Assembly: GCA_951802425.1 (NCBI GenBank) | Contig: OX637795.1 | Location: 3,762,501 to 3,826,500 of the forward strand | Length of the DNA stretch: 64,000 bases | Source: Clavaria fumosa | Lineage: Eukaryota > Basidiomycota > Agaricomycetes > Agaricales > Clavariaceae | Reading direction: 5' to 3' | Part shown: in pieces, positions 11,786 through 24,173 of the stretch | Layout of the letters: the number at the start of each line of letters is the position of its first letter | How positions within the stretch are numbered: position 1 is the stretch's first letter | Notes under the pieces: generated by a model | What the model was told of the DNA's origin: nothing | The model's database searches: none | What the model saw: the letters and a program-made list of their open reading frames with translations, nothing else | Translations under genes and position numbers: made by a program

Positions 11786-14700
11786 GTGTATCCGGACTCC
11801 CGCTTTCTAGTCCTGAAATATTCCTTCACCTGACACAGTTGACCTCCAACCCCTTAGTGGACAAGAGGCTGACACCCCCATCCCACAACTCCAAGTGAAT
11901 TGTCAATTCCCGACATCACTATCCCGACCAGCCGAGAATACTCTGCTGTCCCGCTCAACCTCGCTGGTGCAACCCATGCCACTACAAAGTCCAGACCAAG
12001 TTCCGGCATGATCGCAAGCTAGGGAACCCGACCTCCGTGATACTCCGAAAATCCGACAAAAATCTCAATTCAGTCTCTGTAGTCCCCAAACTCCGACTGA
12101 CCCCGGACATCGCACTTGTGCGTCCGGAAAACACCAATCTGACCAAATCCGACCTCTCCGACTCTGCCCCGTCAAATCCCGGCAATTCCCAATGGATTGC
12201 TTTTACATCCGTCAAAATCTGTTTCCATCTCCGACCTACTCCCTGACCTCAGGAATCATTTCCCAAGATCTCCTCATCACTCCGATTGACTCAACCTCCT
12301 CCACAGTCCCAGGATATTACTGACTCACCCACCAGAACCCGTTGGTTCATTGGGTCAGAGACAGTGCCAATTTCCGGACTACCGGACACAAAGGAAAGTC
12401 GCATTATCCGAACCCGGGAACTCAAAACTCCCAAACTCCGGATCGCTGCACCGGACATTTATTCCTCAAAATGCAGTAAACCACTCCGTGATCACCGAAC
12501 TTCGGAGATCAAAATCCTTTTGTTCCGGACTTAGCCCCAGGACGAAACCTCCGTCCGGTTCCATCCCCCGGAACCTGCGGACCTCTCCGACATAATTCCG
12601 GAAGTCCGCAACCCCACCGACGTGCCCACCAAGTCGTGTTGACTGACACATCAGCTCCGTTTGACTGCAAGGTCAATACTGGAAGCAGGAAAAGAGACTG
12701 CAACATGGCACAATCAACTCCTGCTCCCGCCAGGAACTCCGAGTCTTTCCGAGATCCCATTACCTCTGAATCTGGTTTATCCACCACCCGTCCGCTTATC
12801 TGTCCCCCCCTTGTCTGCATCAAGACGGTTGTCTCCGCTTCGGCGAAGAACTCCTGGGTCGTTAATCCGAACCACCCGGAAACCGCAAACCAATTCCGCA
12901 ACACCCGGAATTCCTTAAGGCGTCCCCGGAAGCACGAAGATCTTTTATGGAAATCGATCTCCGGCTCGCCTTCCATTCGTCCGCATCATAGAAGCAACTT
13001 ATGGAAAATCCGCGCCTCGGACCTGCTCGATTGGCTTATGCCTTTCCACCCGACTAGTGCCATTTCGGCATTTCAACACTCCGACACCCCGCCAAATCCG
13101 AACTTCCTCCGACCGATCTCTGACACCTCCGAATATTGTCCGACACCTCTGATCCCGCGCACTTACGTGCACCCTGGGGAAACTCCTTCCGAAACCAAGG
13201 AAGTTGAATACCCCGGACACCCGACCCCACCCGGAAGGCTGCCATGGTCCTAGGAAACAGTTTTGTCACCCAGGACTGGCCTAAAGCCCTGCAAGGCTAA
13301 GGAAAGTATTTACTCTGAAGCTGCGCAAACCCTGTCCGAAGAATTATTCTCCGCAATTCCGATTCTCCGACTCCGTGGTACAGCTAATCCGAACTAGGCG
13401 ATATCCCTCACCCAGAAACTCTCCGCAAAATGTCTCGAGCATTCGAGACATTGAAAGTTCAATGCTTACTACACTTTCCACCCTGGCGACCGTCATTTCC
13501 GATGGTCGCCACGATTTTCCGCGATCTCCACATCCGGAAAATCGTTTCCGGTTGTACTCCACTCCTGGACTTTCTATTCCGGCATAGTCGAACTACTCAC
13601 GAGGAACTCCTGACAGCTGTTCAAAATCCTCAGTCTTTGCGCCTCGAAGGATTTGTTATTCCAGCTTAGGCATTCACTGACTATGAGAAACCCGAACAGG
13701 CAGGAACCACTCGGACTTTGACTGCGTCGAGTCCGGCAACCGGAGTTCTTTTCCAACCCTATTCCGCCCCCAACCTGGTAATCCGATCCCGCTCCGGAAT
13801 CCAAAACCCGAAACTCCGAATCGATGGGACCTCTGCCCTAAGAGGGGGAGAGTGGCTATGCCATTCTAGGCTTTGAAGCAATTTCTGACCCACACCTTTG
13901 GCAAAAAACACTCGAAATCCTCCTCCGGGCATCGTACCTCGTAAACTCTGGAACCCGACCCAAAACCCGAATGCTTGCATGAGCGAAATCTGACTGCTAG
14001 TCGCGAACTCGCAAATCACTGCAGGCCCCGCACAAGCGAAATCCGACTGTCCGGACTTTATCCCGGACCCCTCCGACTGGACACCCAGACTTATACTCCA
14101 AACGTCTTACCATCTGACCAAGTCCTACAGTCCTGACATGACCGCCCATCGCTGGTCAACGCAGACTTACCCGGAAATCCGACCCACCCGGGTTATGCGT
14201 GGCCCGACCATCCAAAAGTTCCGCAAACTCCTGCACGAACTGCTGAAATCAAGTCCTTCGGCTTAGGCCTAATGACTCCTCCACAACATCTGACCTCGGA
14301 GAAATCACGGAGATCAATCTCCGTACATATTTCACCGAACCATCCGAACCCGGTTGCAAGCCAGGGATTGTTATCTCAATACACAACACAGCCACCCAAG
14401 GAGTTGACTTTGTCACTCAAGTCCTTACAGACACGGGATTCCGACACACGTAATATCCGACCCCAAATCCGAAATCTGTCCGCCACTGGAATTTGCGAAT
14501 TAGCAATACTCCGAGCCCCGGAATTTCCCCGATCTTCGGGAATAAGAAATTCCACCCGAACCTATCTGAACCTGTCTGGCACTGCTTCCCGTCCGATTGT
14601 CAAGCTGCCAAAACACAAATCCGACCCCCGAAATCCGAACCCGGACATTCGTCCATCCGACCCTCGGAGCAACTTAGCGAAGCAATGCTATGACCTCCGA

Positions 14701-15000
14701 AGTGCCATCCCAAGGAACAAGTTTCATTCGTATTCCGACTTCCGGCACAAACTCCAACACCGAAATCCAGTACTACTCCTAAGCCAACTTTTCCCCGAAA
14801 CCCGAACTCCGAAATCCGAGTCACTGAAATTGTTTGACTCGCAGGTTTTGAAGTCCAACTCCTGCATAGGAACTGGTTGCAGAGTTTTATCCTGCATATC
14901 CGACACCACCCAGAACTTACTCCAATCTCCGGCTTTCCCGCGCACGACTTAATTCACACAAGTCCGAGTGCAGAAGTAAAGTACATTAAAATCAGAAAAA
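11786..15000. other. C-skewed interior of the LARD-like element
   Basis: About 3.2 kb very rich in C and poor in G on the plus strand, with repeated ccgaactccg/tccggac words. Plus-strand frames of 150-230 aa (for example 12636-13253 and 14272-14952) give Ser/Thr/Pro/Arg/Asn-rich sequence with no recognisable domain. I do not call them genes. Confidence 0.6.
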
Positions 15001-15012
15001 GAAACTATGTAC

Positions 15013-16241
15013 TTACACTGGCAACTTTTCGTTGCCCACGGTTGCTTTGCCCGCCGGAGCCAGCCCCGGCTCCGCTCCCTTCTCTGCTTCCGTTGCCGCG
15101 GACTTCGCCCCTCCCAGCCACGACCCCGTCTTCTTCTCCGGGCTCGCTCCCGCCTTCCGCCCGATCCCCGGACCCGCTTTCCCCTCCGCTCCTGTCTCCG
15201 GCTCCGCATCCGGCATTTCCGGATCTTTCTCCAGCTCTGGGAGCTCGATCCCGGCCTTCGCAAGGCGCTCACGGATGTTGTCCTCCACATTCCCTTCGAT
15301 GCGACGGACAATCTTCTCCCACCGCTGCGACATCTGTTCCCGGTTCAAGGCCCGGCCTAAAGCCTGAGCTCCGGCCGCCGCCATTTTCATCCTCAGGTCT
15401 CCCGACGTCTCCTCGACGGCGGATCGAATGGCCCGTAACTCCCACACGAGCCATTGAACTGCCTGCAGGACCGTAGCTCCTGCAGGCATATCAGCCGGCA
15501 TCGGCCCCGCCGCCCGTTGTTTTTTCCGTGCTGGCGCCTCCACCTCCGTCTCCACCGCCTCGTCCGATTCCGGACTTGCGGCTCGCTTCTCCACCCGCTT
15601 CCCTGCTTTCTTCCCCCGTTCTGGCTCCCCTGGCCAATTGCACACTGTGCTTTTCACGACATTCGTCGCAGCTCTTGACCCGACCGGGTCCGGTACGCTG
15701 GCACAGCTGCCGGAAATTCGTTAGCCCGGTCCCCAAAATCCTGCACTCCGAATTCCCGAAACCCCGAAATCCGACTCACCAAGCCCTTTTTAGCGCACCG
15801 CAGGCACGCCTCGTCTGTGGCCCGCTGGGCTGCCTCGACCTTTTCCGCCCGTTTCCGGGCCTCCCGCTCCGCCCGCTCTGTCACCGTCCGCGACGACTCC
15901 GCCTCCTGCTGCAAGGCCACTGCCTCCGCAGCAGTTCCTCCGACCCTCTTAACTGTTGGCCTTGCAGCCACAATTTCCTCCCGTCGGGCCCGAGCCCGCT
16001 CCCCCGATCCCGCCTCCTTCCGCTCCCGCTCCTCCGCTTTCCGCCTCGCTCGTTCCGCCTCCTCCGCCTCCTTCCGCACTCGCTCCTCCGCCTCTCTCCG
16101 AATACGCTCCGCTTCCTCCGCCTCCTGCCTTTTCCGCTCCTCTGCCTCTTTCGCCTTCCGCGTCCACTCCGCCTCCAACACCGCCATCTCTGCCCGCAAC
16201 TTCTCAATTTTTATTTCATAGTTGTCTCCATTGTCTGCCAT
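15013..16241 (-). CDS. Coiled-coil and cysteine-cluster protein, antisense in LARD-like element
   Basis: Starts at ATG 16241. Exon 1 (16241-15780) encodes a long Glu/Arg/Ala/Lys-rich helix (about residues 8-130), predicted coiled coil, ending CLRCAKKGL. A 73-nt intron with donor GTGAGT at 15779 and acceptor CAG at 15707 follows. Exon 2 continues with CQRTGPGRVKSCDEC, giving a CX2C...C...CX2C pattern like the cysteine-cluster proteins common in agaricomycete repeats. A +1 shift near 15660 is then needed to reach the frame starting VCNWPGEPE, which runs to 15013 with basic, nuclear-type residues and a helical segment. The shift may be a lesion, another splice choice or a sequencing error. DNA or nucleic-acid binding is inferred, not shown. 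The gene points away from the adjacent 3' LTR. Confidence 0.6.
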
Positions 16242-16447
16242 GCCTGATGGTGGTGGTTCAGGTCTAAGGAGGAAAACTGGACTTGGGGCATGAGCTCGGA
16301 CTTATATATCTGGGCTCGGAAATTCTCCGCCCGACATTCCCGATCCGATACTCCGCGGAATACTCTGATCCCATCACAACCCGATCTTCTCCAATCTCAT
16401 GGCTCCAATCTAAAGGTCTCAAGGGTTTGACCTTAAAGGGGAGGCAC

Positions 16448-17776
16448 TGTCACGTCCGTGCCGCTCCCTTCGGGTCCGGACCGGAAACACCATCTCCGGT
16501 CCCGGACTTCCTATCTCCGGCCTTGACTCTCATCTCCCGCCCCCGACTTCAGATCTCCGGACCTCGACTTCCAATCTCCGGACCCCGACTTCCAATCTCC
16601 GGACCTGACCTCCGATCTCTGGACCCGGACCTCCGAACTCCCGCTCTGGTGCCTCAGCATCTGAGGTTACCTGCCCCACATGTGGGGCAGGCACCAAACC
16701 CACTCCCGGGGATAGTTCCCCAAGAGGCTGTCCTGATCCCGATCCTGATTCCCGATCCCGATCTCCGAATCCCGAACCCGACTTCCCGACTGTTGTGAAC
16801 CGACGTCCGTGGTTACTCCACCAGCAACGAACTCCGAGCGTGGAAACCGGACAATCCACGCAGTTACTTGGCAGCATAGTTACCAACCTGATGGTAGTAG
16901 CGTCTGACTCCGGGATCAGGAAACTGATCCCTGTTGTTATTCCATTGTTCCGTAGTAAGTCCCGCAACATATCTCCAGGACATTCTCCATAGTTACCATC
17001 AATACTCCGGGTTGCTGGAAACGCCCCGGACTTGTAGTATATATACCTACCTACTTCCTAGAGTATTCTGCAGTCCGGATACCACCCTCGTATACCCACG
17101 TACACCCCTCCCGTATACCCCCGAACTCCCCCACACCTCTGTCCCCCCGTCCCTCGTATATCTCCTCACCTCTGTACTCCTGTCCGACTCCCCGTCTCCT
17201 GTCCCTCCGTCTATCTCCGCACCTCCGTCCTTTCCGCCCGCCACCTTGTAATTTGTATCATGTCTAATCCAACCCCTGCCCTCTGCCTCCTATACCAGTT
17301 GTGCTAAGTCCCGACCAACTCCCGACCAACTCCCGACCAACTCCTGACCAACTCCTGACTTCCACCCGACACCCGGAATCTGTCCCGACAGCCCACACCA
17401 TCCATCCAACCTCCGGAAATCATCTGCGAACTCTGGAACTCCGTATCCCTCCTCCTTCCTGGCCTCCGTCTCCTCTACTTAGTCACTCGTTAAACCCGAA
17501 CTCCATCCGAACTCCGTCTCCACCCTCCCATCCGTCCCTCACCTCGAATATGATGAAGTCCATCCTGGACATCTCGCCCGAGCACCGGACCCGAAGTCCC
17601 AAATCCCGTAACTCCGAAATATGGGACACCCAGGACTCAGTAAGGGCGTCGTTTCAATACATTCGCCAAAGTCCCACCCGAACCCCGAAGTCCAACTCCG
17701 GACCTCCGGACCTCCCGGACCCGAAATCCGAACTCCGACCGGACTTCACCCTGACCCTCCGAGCACGCACGTAACA
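16448..17776 (+). repeat. 3' LTR of the LARD-like element
   Basis: Same length (1,329 bp) as the 5' LTR, from tgtcacgtccgtgccgctcc to cacgtaaca. The purine tract ends at 16447. Confidence 0.85.
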
Positions 17777-17889
17777 TGCCATCACAAAAATGGGCCATGC
17801 CCTCAGTAGTGGTCACATGTCCTGGAGTCAGTCGGATGCTTACTAGTCATGTGACCACAACCTTTGGCAGTCACATGATGTCACCGCAA

Positions 17890-18025
17890 CATTCTGATGA
17901 TTTGCCACAAAGTGTACAAGTACATTTTGTGGTATCTTGGCTGAAATACAGTATCTACATATTGTAAATGCATTTCTATCAATTCAGTAACTAATTCTCA
18001 TGATCTTCTATCAATTCAGTGATTA
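17890..18025 (+). repeat. Flanking repeat module, left of Tc1-type element
   Basis: Module running gatgatttgcc(a/g)caaagtg, tacaagtacattt, a cttggc block, atgcatttctatcaatt. It recurs in the same orientation at 28620-28735 and 28795-28925 on the other side of the transposon, so the transposon landed in a short tandem repeat. Confidence 0.65.
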
Positions 18026-18154
18026 CTGTCTTTTTCAGGTAAGTTGGCGGAGTTTAAAATTTTGACTAAAAAGGTAATCCCACCAAAAAATTTGCATAGC
18101 TCACCAAATACTAAACAGAATGCCTTTGGTGGTATACTGTAGTGATCCTATGAA

Positions 18155-18159
18155 TTAGT
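18155..18159 (+). repeat. Target duplication TTAGT, left copy
   Basis: ttagt directly before the 5' LTR, identical to 24757-24761 directly after the 3' LTR. The Ty3 integration is therefore intact at both edges. Confidence 0.95.
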
Positions 18160-18721
18160 TGTCAGGATCCGTTACGTAAGCCACCCTCATTAAACCCCAT
18201 AGTGTGCTAGGAACTCGCGACGAGGAACAAGCACGGAGTCACATGACCACCCGCAACCTTAAGTGCTCGTCTGCGACTCCCCCAGGCATCTACAGGCCCG
18301 CGATAAGCGTCCATCACGTGCCCCCACCCACGTTCCTTGCAATTTCCCACACTTTGCAATTCGTGATGGAGGCGGATCAGCAATAATGCCTCTGATGTCC
18401 CCCATCAATCAATCTAACCTAAATGGGTCTAATTGAGGTCTCCCCTCAGGCAGCCAAGACCGCACCAAGCATTCCTTCTGTCATCCTCCCCTCATTCATA
18501 CCTCGCTGCTACCTTCCTTATTCGGCATCCCCTTTTCCCTATATCGCCTCCCCTATCCCGCGCAACTCAGAGCGTGTAGCCTCATTCCTCTACTTATGAC
18601 TCACTCCCTACACAGCCCCCTTCCCCCAGTATATATAATGTCTTTGTAATGAGTGTAGCCCCTCACATTGAAATCAAGCTTCTTTCCCCCTTTTCGCTTC
18701 TGTGAGGGACTTGGACTGACA
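18160..18721 (+). repeat. 5' LTR of Ty3 element
   Basis: TG...CA ends. A TATA-like tatatataa at 18630-18638 is the likely core promoter. Confidence 0.95.
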
Positions 18722-18861
18722 CAATTTCAACATCCACCCCTTGCTACCTCAACCCTGTCAACCCCCAGTCAGCCTAGCTTCTTTCTTTTCCCCTTGCCCA
18801 TCATGTGTAACAGAACGACGAGAGAACCGCCCTGGCATACCCGACACGTAATGAGGATATT

Positions 18862-20617
18862 ATGGACGAGTGGCTCACCACGGTCCTAGACTTTGGAGAA
18901 AACGAGTATTGGAGTAGGTACTTTGACACCTGTGTAAGAGCAGAAATCTACCCAGACACCCCTACGGAATCCGATGTCTCGGAGACGGAAACTGCGGTAC
19001 TGAGACCACGAGAGCTACGCCCATTCGAATTGTGGATTATTGAAGAAGAGAGACAACTTGCGCCCTATTTCGCGAGGTTGTATGCACAAGAACAAAGCAG
19101 ACGAGAGGAAAGATTGAGAGAGGCCTTGAGAATAGCACTACCAGACTCCGCGACCTCTGGAACGAGATTGCCTGCACACAGCACCATCGACATTAACCTC
19201 GACGACCTTGAGGACTACATCAACTCCGACAATGACGAGCCAGCAGCAGAACCGACACATGTTTCTGTGGAGATCCAGACAGAACTTAGCCTCCTCGGAA
19301 TCGAGCAATTCGTCGTCCACGAGTACCGACCCCTCGCCTTCATCTGTCGTCCCATCAACCCCATCCCCCCCAGTAGCACCAGTTCCTACTGAGCCCCCCA
19401 TAGACTTCGCGACTTTAGACGAGCGCCTAGTCCGACAAGCACCATCACCACCACCACAGCCACCTGCGACTCCGGAACCGAGACCCCAACCCGCAAGTCC
19501 ATCGCCACCCAAACTCTTGCCGCCGCCCTCGCCCACACCCGAAATGGCAGACATCGCCCCCACAGCCACAATGCCGAGGCTGGACCTAGCCGTCGCACCC
19601 TTTGACAGCAACAAGAAGAACTTCCGGACCTTCCTCAGGTCCCTCCGACTACAGTTCCTGGGAAACCAGGGACTCTACACAAATGACCTCAATAAGATCC
19701 TCTTTGTGTTGAGTAAGATTACAGGAGAAGGGTTTGCTGCAGAATGGGCAAACATGAGAGCTGATGAGATACTGAATGCTGGAGTGGCAGGAACCTGGGA
19801 GGATTTCGTTGTGGACCTGCGGAGGGCCTTCGATGACCCTAACATCACCGCGACGGCCCTGAATGACATCGCGAAGTTGAAACAGGGAGCGCTGGAAGCC
19901 GCAGAATTTTTTGCACTCTTCGAAACCCTAATGCGCAAGGCAGAACTGGACCCAGTCGACGACTCCGACATGCTCATCCACTGGCTGGAATCTAACCTCA
20001 ACTGGAGACTGACCACACAGGTCTACAACGTGAACCTGATGCCAGTCACATATGCCCAGTGGAAGACACTAGTAGAAACGCTGGATGCTCAGCAGAGGAG
20101 GCTCGACGCCATCATCCGTGAACAAAACGCCAGTCGCCCCGCCCCGCCTCAGTTTCAACAGTCACGACCACTCCCAACACCCCCACGCTACCTGAACCCG
20201 AACCCCCCGCAACCCGTACCTCGCTTCCCCTCTGTTCCGCAGCAGCAGCAATGCGCTCCTGCTCCCCAGATCATGCCCCGTCCTGCTGGTGCCGGTGACC
20301 AGATGATTGTGGACCAGACACAAGCCCCTGCGACCGAACATCGATGCTTCCATTGTGGCCAGGTAGGTCACCTTGCTCGGAACTGCCACCTCCCGGACAC
20401 GTGACCATATGTCCCGAGGCCGCAGGTTCGTGCGATGGCCCCTGGCCCAATGGAAGTGGAAGAATACAAGAACGAACTTGCGCTGCTCCACGACAGGCTC
20501 GCGATATACGAGAAAAAAAGGCAGATGGCTGGTGCCCCGCAGGCCCAGCAACAACAACAACAGCAGCTCCCGCCGGCTCCCATCCAGGAGCAGGGTTTTG
20601 GAGAAGAGGCGCAGTGA
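18862..20617 (+). pseudogene. gag: Ty3 gag (capsid, CCHC zinc knuckle)
   Basis: Structural gag protein of the element. An ATG at 18862 opens an acidic N-terminal frame (176 aa, to 19392). The main capsid frame, 19208-20404, is shifted relative to it, so one frameshift or lesion lies between. The main frame has a Ser/Pro-rich stretch, the capsid segment PRLDLAVAPFDSNKKNFRTF, KITGEGFAAEWANM, and the zinc knuckle CFHCGQVGHLARNC near its C terminus. A TGA at 20402-20404 follows, but the same frame is open again to 20617 with a helical, Gln-rich tail. It overlaps pol, which lies in the -1 frame. Confidence 0.85.
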
Positions 20618-23600
20618 GTCCGAACTCGCACCTCTGTAATAGTACGAGCAATGCCCCCACCCCCGCCCCTGTAACCATAGCAAGTATACCCCAATACACA
20701 ATCTTGCAACGGAAACATGCCCGGAGCGTGAACAGACTCGAGGACAAAACCACAATTAAGGTTGTGGAAGAGAAGCCAAAGAGACAGAGAAGAGAGTTGA
20801 CTCTGCCGGCGCACTTTGAGACTCTAACCACGGCTGAATGGGGAGGTGTCAAGGTCCTGATCGATTCAGGGTGTACTAATTGCTTCATGGACCTAGCCTG
20901 GTGCAAGGAACTGGGACTGGAACCTGTCCCACTGCAGAACCTGATCAAAGTGTACAATGTGGATGGATCGGCAAACAAGAGTGGACCCATCCACTACGGC
21001 ATCGACCTCCTGTTAACAATAGGAGACCACCAAGAGTGGATACACTTCTTACTCAGAACGGCCAAGTCACATAAGATCATCTTGGGGCATGACTGGTTGT
21101 CCAAACACAACCCTGAGATCGATTGGCCACTAGGCAAGGTCTCCTTCAAGCGCTGCCCTGCGAGTTGCCACTTTGACCCACACCTCGTGAGTCCTTGGGC
21201 CTACCCTAAAGGCAGTATATGGGACAATGCGCTACAAACGACTATGGATATTCGCTTTTCGGACTCTGGAGATATGCCCGACTGGCCGTCGCTATACCCA
21301 ATGGTCTTTAGTGAAGCGAAGTGGGATGAGTTGCCCAAACCACAACCTGACTTTGACATCAAGATCGAGTTTTGCGAAGACCTGGGCCACTTGTCCTCCA
21401 AACTATACTCACTGACGAGAGAAGAGATGATTGAGATGAACAAGTGGATTGACAAGCAACTCGCATTGGGGAGGATAAGACCTTCCAAGTTGCCCTACGC
21501 CAGTCCATTCTTCTTCAAACGAGAAAAGGACAAACTCCGACCAATCATCGACTACTCGTGACTCAATTCATTTTTAATCAAGGACAAATTCCCGCTGCCT
21601 CGTATCTGTGACTGTGTAGACAGGCTACGTGGAGCCAAGATCTTTTCCAAGATTGACGCAAAGGGAGGATTTCCATCGATGAGGTTGTGGGAAAGACACC
21701 AGGAGAGATGTGCCTTCTTGACATCGCGAGGTTTGTTCGAACCCACAGTAATGTGGTTTGGGCTCCAGAATGCCCCCACGACCTTTCAGAGATTCATGAA
21801 CCATATTTTGAGAGAAGAAATCGCTGGAGGACATGTGCTCGCATATATCGATGATGTCATCATCTTTGCCGACGACCTCGCGACCCACTGCTACTGGATG
21901 GATCAAGTCCTACAGAGGTTCTGCGACAACGGGCTATGTCTTCGATTGAGCAAATGTGAGTTTGAAAAGGCAGAGGTGTTCTACCTTGGGCTCAGACTCT
22001 CACACAATCAGCTCGAACACGACCCGGCCAAGGCAGAGGCAATCCGCAACTGGCCAGAACCCCGAAACATCAAGGAACTCCAGCGTTTCCTGGGAATGGT
22101 CAACCACTTGCGGAGGTTCATCCCCAACCTGTCCTCGCGAGCCAAGCCCCTGTTTAAGCTCACTGGTAACGTTCCCTGGTGCTGGCAGAGCGAACAGGTC
22201 GCGGCTTTCCTGGATGTGAAAGGAGCGCTCGTCTTGGCCCCGGTCCTCGCGCTACCCCAAGACACGGGCAAGTGGAAGGTAGAAACGGATGCGAGCAACC
22301 TCGCGATGGGCGGAGTTCTTTCTCAGCAGCAGCCCGATGGGACCTGGAGACCAGTTGACTACATCTCCGAGGCCCTCACGGCAGCCGAGAGGAACTACGA
22401 CGTTTATGACAAGGAACTCCTCACGGTCATCAGAGCATTAAGAGAGTGGAGAGCATACCTCGTGGGAGTGGATGAAACCTTCGAGATATGGACCGACCAT
22501 GCCAACCTGCAATACTTCAGAAAACCCCAACAACTGAAGCCACGGCAAATACGCTGGTATGGAGAACTCCAGAGTTTCAACTTCGAGATCAAGTACCGGA
22601 CTGGTAAGAGCAACACCAAGGCCGATACCCTCTCGCAAAGACCTGACTATGGAGATGCGGCCGAAGAAGATGCTCCCGTCCAGATGCTCCCCCCCGACAT
22701 GGACGTACGCACCAGCTTCACATCTGAAATGGAGACACTCCCCCAGAAAAAGAGCATGGAACACGTCACGAAACCCGAGGAGATTGACGACAGCTGGACA
22801 TGAGACCGTCTTGGACTGTGGTGGAGAAGCAACACAGTGTGGATACCCCCAACCGTCCGCGAGGTGGTGCTCAATTATGAACACGATCTTCCCATTGCGG
22901 GACACCCTGGAATTGAGAAAATGAAGGCCGCAATGTTCAAAGCCTACTGGTGGCCCAAGATGGTGAGGGATGTAGAGAAGTATGTGTCTGGATGCGAAGG
23001 CTGCCAGAGGACCAAGCCCGACCAAACCAAACGCGCCACACCCCTACACCCACATCCAGTCCCGAACGGCCCATGGTGGGCGATCAGTTGGGACATAGTA
23101 GGCCTGCTACCGCAATCTCGTGGGTTCAACTCCATCCTTGTGATCATTGACAAATTCACCAAGTGCACACTCATCGAAGCAATTGGTTTCAACTTGACGA
23201 GCCTGGGAGCAGCAAGAATCCTCCACAACTGAGTATTCCGGAACCATGGAATCCCCCAGAAGGTCGTCAGCAATCGTGGCCCGCAGTTCGTCTCTCAATT
23301 TATGAAGGAATTCTACCGGATGATTGGAATAAAGGCTAATCTGAGCACTGCCTTCCACCCCCAAACTGATGGACAAACAGAATGGGTGAATCAGGAGATC
23401 GAGACCTACCTGCGGGAATACGTTGACCATCTCCAGGATGATTGGGCGGAGTGGTTAAGCACTGCGGAATTTGTGTTGAACAACCGGGAGCATTCCGCGA
23501 CTGGCTACACGCCCTTCTTCCTGGACTATGGCCAACATCCTTGGAATGGGGGTATACACCCCCAGACAGAAGTGAATCCAGCTGCCGACAAGTGGATGGC

Positions 23601-24162
23601 GAAGTTAGAGGAGTCGCGGCGAGCTGCAAAGGACGCTATGGAAAAGGCTGCTTTAGTGATGAAGAAGAGCTATGACAGCGGGAAGCGACCCAGCTGCGAG
23701 TACGAAAAGGGCAGCCTTGTATGGTTAGACACACATAACCTAAAGATGGACTGCCCAAACAAGAAACTCGACAACAAGCATGCTGGACCCTTCGCTATTG
23801 TAGAGAAAGTGGGGCCAGCTGGATATCGTCTCAAACTGCCCCTGGCCTGGCGAATCCATGACGTGTTTAATGAGGCGCTCCTCACTCCGTTTGTCCCCCC
23901 TTCTTTTGCTTCTCAGGCCCAGCCACCTCCGCCTCCTCCAACCATTGACAATGACCACGTGGAGTATGATGTCAAAGAAATTCTGGATGTGAAGAAAGTG
24001 GGACGGGGAGTGAAGTATTTGGTAAAGTGGCTAGGATATCCTGTTGAGGAAAATACTTGGGAGCCCCGCCAGAACCTCACCAATGTCGCAATTCTCCTCT
24101 GCGACTTTTTCCTCAAACACCTGGACAAGGCGCGACTGGCTGGTCGAGACGCCCAGCCTTGA
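20344..24162 (+). pseudogene. pol: Ty3 pol: protease, RT, RNase H, integrase, chromodomain
   Basis: A single reading frame carries all domains, broken only by TGA at 21559-21561, 22801-22803 and 23230-23232; there is no frameshift. Protease has VLIDSGCTNCFMD. RT starts before the first stop and shows YIDDV after it. RNase H begins KVETDASNLAMGG and ends near TGKSNTKADTLS. Integrase has the first Asp region SWDIVG and the third region with TDGQTEWVNQEIE. The second catalytic position reads SNRGPQF (Asn at 23272-23274) where the family has Asp. A chromodomain (EYDVKEILDV to WLGYPVEENTWEP) ends the protein; in this family it guides integration to chromatin. The frame stops at 24160-24162, 12 bp before the 3' LTR. 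Function is lost in this copy. Confidence 0.92.
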
Positions 24163-24173
24163 GGAGGGGGCCA

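Larger units (their letters stand above)
10457..17776 (+). mobile_element. Non-autonomous LTR retrotransposon (LARD-like)
   Basis: Bounded by two direct 1,329-bp LTRs (10457-11785 and 16448-17776), both starting TGTCAC and ending GTAACA. A purine tract aaaggggaggcac (16435-16447) directly precedes the 3' LTR, which sets the plus orientation. No gag, protease, RT or integrase motif is visible in the 4.66-kb interior, so it would depend on another element. The interior instead carries an antisense gene next to the 3' LTR. The 5 bp before and after the LTRs (atggt / tgcca) do not match, so no target duplication is seen. It interrupts the leader of Ty3 copy B. Confidence 0.8.

Noticed and set aside
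12636..14952. Plus-strand frames of 205 and 226 aa in the LARD-like interior
   Set aside because: Composition-driven Ser/Thr/Pro/Arg/Asn-rich sequence in a C-skewed repeat; no gag or pol motif found.
15528..16267. Plus-strand frames of 134-239 aa opposite the coiled-coil gene
   Set aside because: Leu/Pro/Ser-rich mirror of a Glu/Arg-rich helix on the other strand.
17777..17890. Possible target duplication for the LARD-like element
   Set aside because: The 5 bp on each side (atggt and tgcca) do not match, and the sequence after the 3' LTR does not continue the interrupted gag leader.
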